This document shows positions 57,829 to 64,000 of a DNA stretch of 64,000 nt, in pieces. Under the pieces are notes generated by a model. The model saw only the letters and a list, made by a program, of their open reading frames with translations. It was not told the origin of the DNA and searched no databases. Source of the DNA: Prionace glauca (Eukaryota; Chordata; Chondrichthyes; Carcharhiniformes; Carcharhinidae); the NCBI GenBank assembly GCA_037974335.1, contig CM075728.1, forward strand, positions 112,649,476 through 112,713,475, read 5' to 3'. The translations under genes and the position numbers were made by a program. Each line of letters opens with the position of its first letter. The stretch's first letter is position 1.

Positions 57829-57974
57829 GTAATGGAAATGAAACAACACTTCGATCTCTGTATTATCCACCAATACAGAAATCCTCTGTGAAGGAACAGC
57901 AGATCCGATGTGGAGAGCATTCTGATTACGGAACATTCACTTTACTTTTCCAAGATAAAACTGGAGGGTTAGAG
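57829..57974 (+). CDS. Dioxygenase exon 5 with HxD iron motif
   Basis: 146 nt, acceptor ctcttaaag, donor gtaaat; phase 1 in, phase 0 out. It encodes roughly residues 168-216: TTLRSLYYPPI, then IRCGEHSDYGTFTLLFQDKT. His198 and Asp200 (H-S-D) are the first two ligands of the Fe(II) facial triad; R-x-G-x-H-x-D-x-G-x-x-T-x-L is the core signature of the 2OG-FeII_Oxy domain. Both residues are intact, which argues against a dead enzyme. Confidence 0.92.
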
Positions 57975-58470
57975 GTAAATGTAAATCTCTCATTTCAGAT
58001 TTAATTGTTTTGTATTCCACATTAAAAGATATTATTAAAGCATCTTTTCAAACCTCAATCATCAAAATACATCTTTGGTTTTAATTGGCTCATGTATATT
58101 TTTATTCTTTACTATCAAGTTTATATTCACAGCCCACACATTCCAAAGGTTCTGAATTCAATTCTTTTACAAATTTTTGAGTATGTTTTCCCTCTCATCA
58201 GACATTTATGTTGTAACAATCTTTCTGTTTTCTGCCTGCCCTGAATCTGTTTACAATAAACAGGTATTAATGTGACAGGGAGAGTTGACTCATAACCATG
58301 TGACTCCTTGATATATTACATTAATGCTAGCAGCAAAATTAAGCACTGTTTTCCAGTGAGTGGATTTTGGTTTTGTTAGCTTTTGGTCTTTAAGACAAGC
58401 AAAATCTCATGCTGAATTGACAGTTAATGGAGCGAGGAAAGATGTTCCCTGCCCTTGATCATATCCATTG
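57975..58470. other. Intron 5 sequence
   Basis: AT-rich; nothing assigned before the SINE pair. Confidence 0.5.
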
Positions 58471-58471
58471 A

Positions 58472-58822
58472 CCTTAGAATCATGGAATAGAATTCTACAG
58501 TGCAGAAAGAGGCCAGTTGGCCCATCAAGACTGCACCAACCACAATCCCACCCAGACCCTATCCTCTTATCCCCCCATATTTACTCACTGATCCCTCTAA
58601 CCTATGCATCCTGGCTCACTAAGGGCAATTTAGAAAGGCCATTCAAACTAGCCTGCACATCTTTGGACTGTGGGAGGAAACTGGAGCACCCAGAGGAAAC
58701 CCACGCAGACAGAGGGAGAACATGCAAACTCCACACAGCCAGTGGCCCAAGCTGGAATTCAAATCCAGTTCCCTGGAGCTGTGAAGCAGCAGTGCTAACC
58801 ACTGTGCTACCGTGCTGCCCCA
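58472..58822 (-). mobile_element. tRNA-derived SINE, type I (antisense)
   Basis: Full-length antisense copy ending at gctaccgtgctgccccac, with head boxes in reverse (tgtgaagcagcagtgctaac). Confidence 0.85.
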
Positions 58823-58855
58823 CGACCTCTGTGGGAAAAGGCAGTTTGTGCATGT

Positions 58856-59178
58856 CATAGAACCATAGAATCCCGACAGTGCATTTGGCCCATCGAGCCT
58901 GCCCTGACTACACAATTCCACCCAGGCCCTATCTCTGTAACTCCACAAATTTACCCTGCTAGTCTCCCCAACACTAAGGGGCAATTTAGCATGGACAATC
59001 AACCTAACACAAACATCTTTGGAGTGTGGGAAGAAACTGGAGCACCCGGAGGAAGCCCATGCAGACATGGGGAGAACGCGTAAACTCTACACAACCAGTG
59101 ACCCAAGGCCAGAATTGAACCCGGGTTCCTGGTGCTGTGAGGCAGCAGCACTAACCACTGTGCCATCATCCCACCCAT
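58856..59178 (-). mobile_element. tRNA-derived SINE, type I (antisense), second of a pair
   Basis: Same orientation as the copy 35 bp to the left but more diverged (B box reversed: attgaacccgggttcctgg). Separate insertion. Confidence 0.8.
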
Positions 59179-59423
59179 GTCAGGTCATGACAGAGTTAGA
59201 CTTGGATACATGATGCCAATCATGTGCCAACGTACACTGTTAAGTTAAAGTGCTAGAAAAGTGAGCACTTTGAGCAAGTTACAGAGTGTTGCCCATGAGA
59301 TGGTACCTTCAGGTAAAGCAATAAATATGGAAGAACAGGTGGAATGGGTGGGATGAGGTGAAAAGATGATGGAAATGTGAAAGCTGGTGGCATTTAAAAC
59401 ATTTTATAACATCTTTATTTCAG

Positions 59424-59534
59424 GTTATGCACAAATCTGGTCAGTTTGTTGGTGCTCCATACATCCCAAATGCTGTTCTCCTCAACATAGGTGACTTGTT
59501 GCAGAGGTGGACATCTGACAGATTGGAATCCACG
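59424..59534 (+). CDS. Dioxygenase exon 6; C-terminus beyond window
   Basis: 111 nt, acceptor ctttatttcag, donor gtaaga, phase 0-0. It encodes residues 217-253: VMHKSGQFVGAPYIPNAVLL, then NIGDLLQRWTSDRLEST. The N-x-G-D-x-L-x-x-W-(S/T)-x-x-x-x-x-S-T stretch directly precedes the third iron ligand (H-R-V) and the Arg that binds 2-oxoglutarate in this family. I found no exon with H-R-V between 59535 and 64000, so the last coding part lies to the right. Expected missing length is about 60 residues. Confidence 0.88.
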
Positions 59535-59639
59535 GTAAGACATCATTTGCTTTGGTAAGGTATGATGATATGATATTAAGACAATCATGACCAAGTGGGA
59601 AAACGGGAGTATTTCCTGCACAGTCGTTGGTGATAATAA

Positions 59640-60450
59640 CCAGAGTGAATCTCCAGCACACTGTGAAATACAGACTGTTTCAGTGTGATTCATTCTGGTG
59701 GTGCCTATTCCTGCCCGAGAGGTCAGCAGCACAGTGCTGAATGGGCCACTGCGGATGCACTGATTTGTCAATGCGGAGAATGGCGTTTGCACAATGCTCC
59801 CTCCCCCCAATTTCACCCTCTTGATCGCTGGTTCCCAATCACTGGCCAGTCCCCTAAAACCCTCCTGATCGCAAGCCTTCTGAGCCTCCCGCCTCCCGAT
59901 TGCTGACCTCCTAGACTTCCCTAGCCCAGCCCAGATGTCCTGGTCCTCGGCCAGCTCTGATCTCCCTGCATCCCCATCTCCACCCACAGCCAGCCCCGAC
60001 AACTCCCCGGACTGTCCCGACCACCGCCACCCATTGACCAGCCCCGAACCCCCTGCCTCACCTGGATGGCCAGCACCAAACACCTCCTCCCTCCCTCTTC
60101 TACCGATCCCAATTGCAGAGTGGCAGCTGGTTCCACCAAGCACCCCCTCCCCCCACCAATCGTTCCCCCAATAGGCCATGCCCCCAGTAGCCCCTGCTCT
60201 CTTTGGTCCTGCCCCCTTAGCACTGGCCAGTACCTTTGGGAATGCTAGTTTGTCCCTAGGGTCAACCCCCACCCCCATTACCCCTGGCCTCAACGCCTCT
60301 GTTCTGTCCAGTGGAGTCAAGGTGCCTGTTCCTCATTGTAAACATCACCGGAGGGAACCACTCATGGCAGGGCACAGGGGGCGGGGAGATGCTATAGAGG
60401 GCCCAGAGAATACCGTCCTGGGCCCAATAATCACACTGAAATCCTCATTT
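59640..60450. repeat. C-rich interspersed repeat
   Basis: Pyrimidine-rich, related to 10840-11430. A 301-codon minus-strand frame spanning it and exon 6 comes from this composition, not from a gene. Confidence 0.45.
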
Positions 60451-60849
60451 TAATATGATAACCAGCTCTGTGCCGATTTCCGGTGCAAAGCTGATTGCGC
60501 TACAAAAAAAGTGCCTGGATGTCTTAGCACAAAGTGACAATCTGTTTGCTATATAAGGTCATATACGGGTCAGAAATATATCAACCACAAACTTTCACGC
60601 ACACGTTTTAAAGATACTGATTATTTTTAGCAATTTCAGGCAGTTTTCTTGTCCACTATAAAGCAAACTTAAGCTGAATTGTTTTACTGTGCAAAACAAT
60701 TTATTATAGAATGATATCTCATTTATAGAAGTTACGCGTACCACAGAAAATCTTTATCTACTTCAGAAAAATATTTTCTTCTCATTTGCCATGGAGTAAA
60801 TAATTTCTTGTCCTCTAGGCTGAGATCAATATTGCAAACTTTTTTAAAA
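60451..60849. other. Intron sequence right of exon 6
   Basis: AT-rich; no exon with the expected C-terminal motif and no repeat recognised. Confidence 0.4.
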
Positions 60850-61105
60850 GCTAAGTAAGCATGGCTTCATTATGGGGAGGTCATGCCTAACAAATTTGAT
60901 TGAATTTTTTGAGCAGGTGGCCAGGTGTGTAGGCAAGGATAGTGCAGTCGACATAGTTTACATGGATTTCAGACAAGGTCCCATATGCGAGACTTGTAAA
61001 GAAGGTAAATTCACACGGGATACAGGGTAATTTGACAACGTGGATTCAAAATTGGCTCTGTTGTAGTAAACGGTGGATGATGACAGAAGGCTGTTTTAGT
61101 GACTG

Positions 61106-61359
61106 TAAGTCATGATGTGGAGATGCCGGCGTTGGACTGGGGTAAACACAGTAAGAATTCTCACAGCACCAGGTTAAAGTCCAATGGGTTTATTTGATAG
61201 TAAACCCTCAAGCTTTCAAGGTTTGCCCCTTCGTCAGGTGAGTGGAGAGTGAGACCAGAACTCTCCACTCATCTGACAAAGGGGCAAACCCCGAAAGCTT
61301 GTGGGTTTAATGTCAAATAAACTGGTTGGACTTTAACCTGATGTTGTGAGACTTCTTAC
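61106..61359. mobile_element. Fold-back element with 10-bp target duplication
   Basis: 254 bp. Left arm gatgtggagatgccggcgtt ... gccccttcgtcaggtgagtg; right arm its inverse, ending gttgtgagacttctt. TTAGTGACTG flanks it at 61096-61105 and 61360-61369. Confidence 0.85.
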
Positions 61360-61431
61360 TTAGTGACTGGAAGCCAGTGTCCAGTGGCATATCACAGAGA
61401 TCTGCGTTGGGCCCCCTATTATTCATCATTT

Positions 61432-61779
61432 CATAGAATCATAGAACCCTACAATGCAGAAAGAGGCCCTTCGGCCCATCGAGTCTGCACCAAACACAAT
61501 CCCACCCACGCCCTACCCCAAATCCCTACATATTTTACCCACTAATCCCTCTAACCTACACATCCCTGGACACTAAGGGGCAATTTCTTAGCATGGCCAG
61601 TCAACCTAACCCACACATCTTTGGACTGTGGGAGGAAACTGGAGTATCCGGAGGAAACCCACACAGACACGAGGAGAATGTGCAAACTCCACACAGACAG
61701 TGACCCGAGCCGGGAATCGAACCCAGGACCCTGGAGCTGTGAAGCAGCAGTGCTAACCACTGTGCTACCATGCCACCCA
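61432..61779 (-). mobile_element. tRNA-derived SINE, type I (antisense)
   Basis: Very well preserved: cccttcggcccatcgagtct at the tail; gccgggaatcgaacccagga (B box, reversed) and gctaaccactgtgctaccat (A box, reversed) at the head. The host flanks share CATTT, a possible short target duplication. Confidence 0.9.
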
Positions 61780-61879
61780 GCATTTATATAAATGACACTG
61801 ATGACTACATGGGGGGGGGAGGGGGTAGGATTAGTAATTTTGCAGATGACACAAAGATTGGATGGGTGGTTAACAGTGA

Positions 61880-62026
61880 GAAGTCTCACAACACCAGGTT
61901 AAAGTCCAACAGGTTTATTTGGTAGTAAAAGGCTTTTACTACCAAATAAACCTGTTGGACTTTAACCTGGTGTTGTGAGACTTCTTACTGTGTTTACCCC
62001 AGTCCAACGCTGGCACCTCCACATCA
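61880..62026. mobile_element. Short fold-back element with 13-bp target duplication
   Basis: 147 bp, almost entirely two inverted arms (agtccaacaggtttatttgg / ccaaataaacctgttggact) with a loop of only a few bases around 61925-61937. Flanked by perfect TGGTTAACAGTGA at 61867-61879 and 62027-62039. Confidence 0.9.
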
Positions 62027-62780
62027 TGGTTAACAGTGAAGCAGAGTGTTTTGGGCTACAGGAAGATATTGATAGAATGGTCAAATGGGAATAAGCTGCA
62101 GGTGGAATTGAACCCTGAAAAGTGTGAGGTGATACACTTTGGAAAGAGTAATTTGATGAGAAAGTACTCAATGGATGGTAGGACACTAGGAATTCTGTGG
62201 AACAAAGGGATCTTGGAATGTTTGTCCACAGATCTCTGAAAGTGGAAGGGCATGTTAGTAGGGTGGTGAAAAAGGTATATGTGACACTTGCCTTCATCAA
62301 GCAAGGCATAGATTACAAAAGCAGAGAAGTCATGATGGAGTTGTATAGAACTTTGGTTAGGCCATACGGAGGGTACTGTGTGTCGTTCTGGTTGCAACAC
62401 TAACGGAAAGATATGATTGTACTAGCGAGGGTGCAGAGGAGATTCACCAGGATGCTGCCTGGGATGGAACATTTAAGTTATAAAAGCTTGAGTTGTTTTT
62501 GTTGGAGCAGAGAAGACTGAGGGTGAGCTGATCGAGGTATACGAGATTATAAGAGACAGGGACAGAGTGGATAAGGAGCAGCTGTTCCCCTTCGTTGGAG
62601 GTTCAGTCATAAGGGGACATAGATTCAAGCTGAAGGGCAGGAAGTTTCGGGGGGATGTGAGGAAAAATGTTTTTACTCAGAGAGTGGTGACGGTCTGTAA
62701 TGCACTGCCTGGGAGGGTGGTAGAGGCCGGTTGCCTCATAACTTTTAAAGGTATCTAAATGAGCACTTGGCACATCATAA

Positions 62781-64000
62781 TAAAGAACAAAGAACAACCC
62801 AGCATGGGAAACAGGCCCTTCGGCCCAACGAGCCCGCACCGCCACATCACTCTACACCTATTCTACCTTGCATATCTATGAATGGAACCCTACTCAGTCA
62901 GATTCAGGGAAGAAATAGTGTCAATTTGGTAAAAACCGATTAGCCTGAGAGCACATCTTTGGGGTGTGGGAGGAAACCGGAGCACCCGGAGGAAACCCAC
63001 GCAACCACAGGGAGAATGCGCAAACTCCCACAGACACAGGCCCAAATCCATGTGCCTGCACAGCCAGCACTGAGCTGTTGCGGCGCCCATCTACCGGTTC
63101 AGGATCAAGCACACACACCGACATGAAGTACTAGGCCACTCCTGGAACTTCCAAGAGCAGCCCACGCACGACCCGCCGTGTGAATGCCCCTCGTTTGACA
63201 CGAGGTGGACCTCCACCTGTGGAATAAAGACAAAAATATTAATCTTACAGCCTGCCTTTCCGGTGTCTCCTGAGGTTTAACCCTATTTAATAGCCCCTAC
63301 CATATCCCTCCATTCTCGTTTCACTCACGTGCCTATCTAACTGCATCTTAAACGAGTCCAATGTTCCTGCCTCCACCACCCTACTCGGTAGCGCGTTCCA
63401 GACCCCCACAACTCTCTGCGTAAAGAACCTTCTTCTCACCTTCAAATTATACCTCTCCCCCCTCACCCTTAAATGATGACCTCTCATGTTCGTACCCAGT
63501 CTAGGGAGCAGTCTCTCACTATTAACTCTATTCATTTCCTTCATTATCTTATATACTTCTATCATGTCCCCTCTCAATCTCCGTCTTTCCAAGGAAAATA
63601 GTCCCAGTTTCTTCTTTAACCTCTCCTCGTAACCCAGTCCCCCCATGCCAGACAACATCCTGGTAAACCTCCTCTGCACCCTTTCCAGAGACTCCACGTC
63701 CTTCCGGTAGTAAGGTGACCAGAACTGGACGCAGTACTCCAAATGCGGTCTAACCAACGTTCTGTACAACTGAAGCATTAGACGGCAGCTTTTATACTCT
63801 ATGCCCCTTCCTATAAAGGCCAACATCCCATAAGCCTTCCTAACAACCTTCTCCACTTGTGACGCAACCTTCATGGATTTGTGAACCTGCACTCCCAGGT
63901 CCCTCTGTATGTCCATACTCCTAATCGGCCTCCCTTTAATCACATAGCTCCTCTCTGCATTATTCCGTCCAAAATGCATCACCTCGCATTTGTCAGGATT
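62781..64000 (-). mobile_element. CR1-type LINE with SINE-like 3' UTR, runs off right edge
   Basis: The minus strand at 63287-63982 has an uninterrupted 231-codon frame: LGVQVHKSMKVASQVEKVVR, LVRPHLEYCVQFWSPYYRKD, VESLERVQRRFTRML, TQRVVGVWNALPSRVVEAGT. This is the youngest-looking CR1 in the window. Its 3' UTR (62781-63286) contains, in LINE orientation, the SINE body gcgtgggtttcctccgggtg, ctccggtttcctcccacacc and the tail gggccgaagggcctgtttcc, but no tRNA head. The same UTR sequence occurs at 1-320. Confidence 0.85.

Larger units (their letters stand above)
60850..62780 (+). mobile_element. CR1-type LINE with three nested insertions
   Basis: LINE parts: 60850-61105 (MPNKFD-FF, DIVYMDFRQGPIC-like), 61360-61431 (near LGPLLFIIYIND), 61781-61867 (INDTDDYM, FADDTKIGW with an intact A-D-D) and 62027-62780 (NKLQVELNPEKCEVIHFGKS, VMMELYRTLVRP, C-terminus). 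Inserted are two fold-back elements and one antisense SINE. With these removed the LINE text is collinear but carries several frameshifts. Confidence 0.85.

Noticed and set aside
59415-60320. 301-codon open frame on the minus strand
   Set aside because: It runs antisense through dioxygenase exon 6 and a C-rich repeat. Gly/Arg/Pro-rich composition and no domain; low stop density explains it.
59535-64000. Last dioxygenase exon
   Set aside because: The tag at about 60817-60819 (tcctctaggctgagatc) opens a frame that stops within about 11 codons and lacks H-R-V; nothing else fits, so the exon is placed outside the window.

Overview
The window looks like chromosomal DNA of a cartilaginous fish, most likely a shark. 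It is intron-rich and crowded with interspersed repeats: CR1-type LINEs, two further LINE families, several tRNA-headed SINEs, fold-back elements, decayed PIF/Harbinger DNA transposons and one old Ty3/Gypsy-like fossil. I recognise these families as typical of elasmobranch genomes. There is no bacterial gene organisation. The species call is an inference from repeat types and splice structure; no search was run.

Two host genes can be supported, both on the + strand. Gene 1 (about 3.2-20.2 kb, perhaps to 30.7 kb) is an immunoglobulin-superfamily gene seen only in part. Two 423-nt C1-like Ig exons (3177-3599, 9800-10222) have identical length and phase and clearly related proteins. Each is followed by a small acidic linker exon (8292-8369, 11969-12025), and a third linker exon lies at 20117-20176. 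All are phase 1-1, and flanking intron sequence is duplicated with them, so an 'Ig exon + linker exon' cassette was copied in tandem. A degenerate fourth cassette flank is at 23.3-23.5 kb. A possible terminal exon with a poly(A) signal lies at 30.5-30.65 kb. No signal peptide or transmembrane exon was found.

Gene 2 (47277 to beyond 59534) encodes a 2-oxoglutarate/Fe(II) dioxygenase of the isopenicillin-N-synthase/ACC-oxidase-like type. Six coding exons give 253 residues in one continuous frame, including the HxD iron motif. The C-terminal exon or exons with the second iron-binding histidine must lie beyond the window.

Layout: 0-2.4 kb CR1 pieces; 3-12.7 kb Ig cassettes A and B with LINEs between; 12.9-17.4 kb LINE-B tail and a long antisense CR1 carrying endonuclease, RT and an esterase-like ORF1 trace; 17.4-20.6 kb low-copy sequence, microsatellites and linker C; 20.6-25.7 kb an antisense LINE-B split by two L2-like LINEs, then more L2 tails; 26.3-31.7 kb SINE, minisatellite and a LINE-B carrying other insertions and a template-switch scar; 31.8-33.4 kb Harbinger DNA-binding partner remnant; 34.8-43.2 kb CR1 copies, including a 2.7-kb antisense one, and a LINE-B with a fold-back insertion; 44-45.6 kb Harbinger transposase remnant; 47.2-59.5 kb the dioxygenase gene with SINEs and an antisense Gypsy-like fossil in its introns; 60.8-64 kb a CR1 with three nested insertions, then an antisense CR1 whose 3' UTR contains a headless SINE body.

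The most interesting structures are the duplicated Ig/linker cassettes whose Ig domains lack the canonical disulfide, the vertebrate IPNS-like dioxygenase, three LINE families each apparently matched by a SINE sharing its 3' tail, a fold-back element family with 10-13-bp target duplications, and a perfect 51-bp inverted duplication joined to a 13-bp hairpin.
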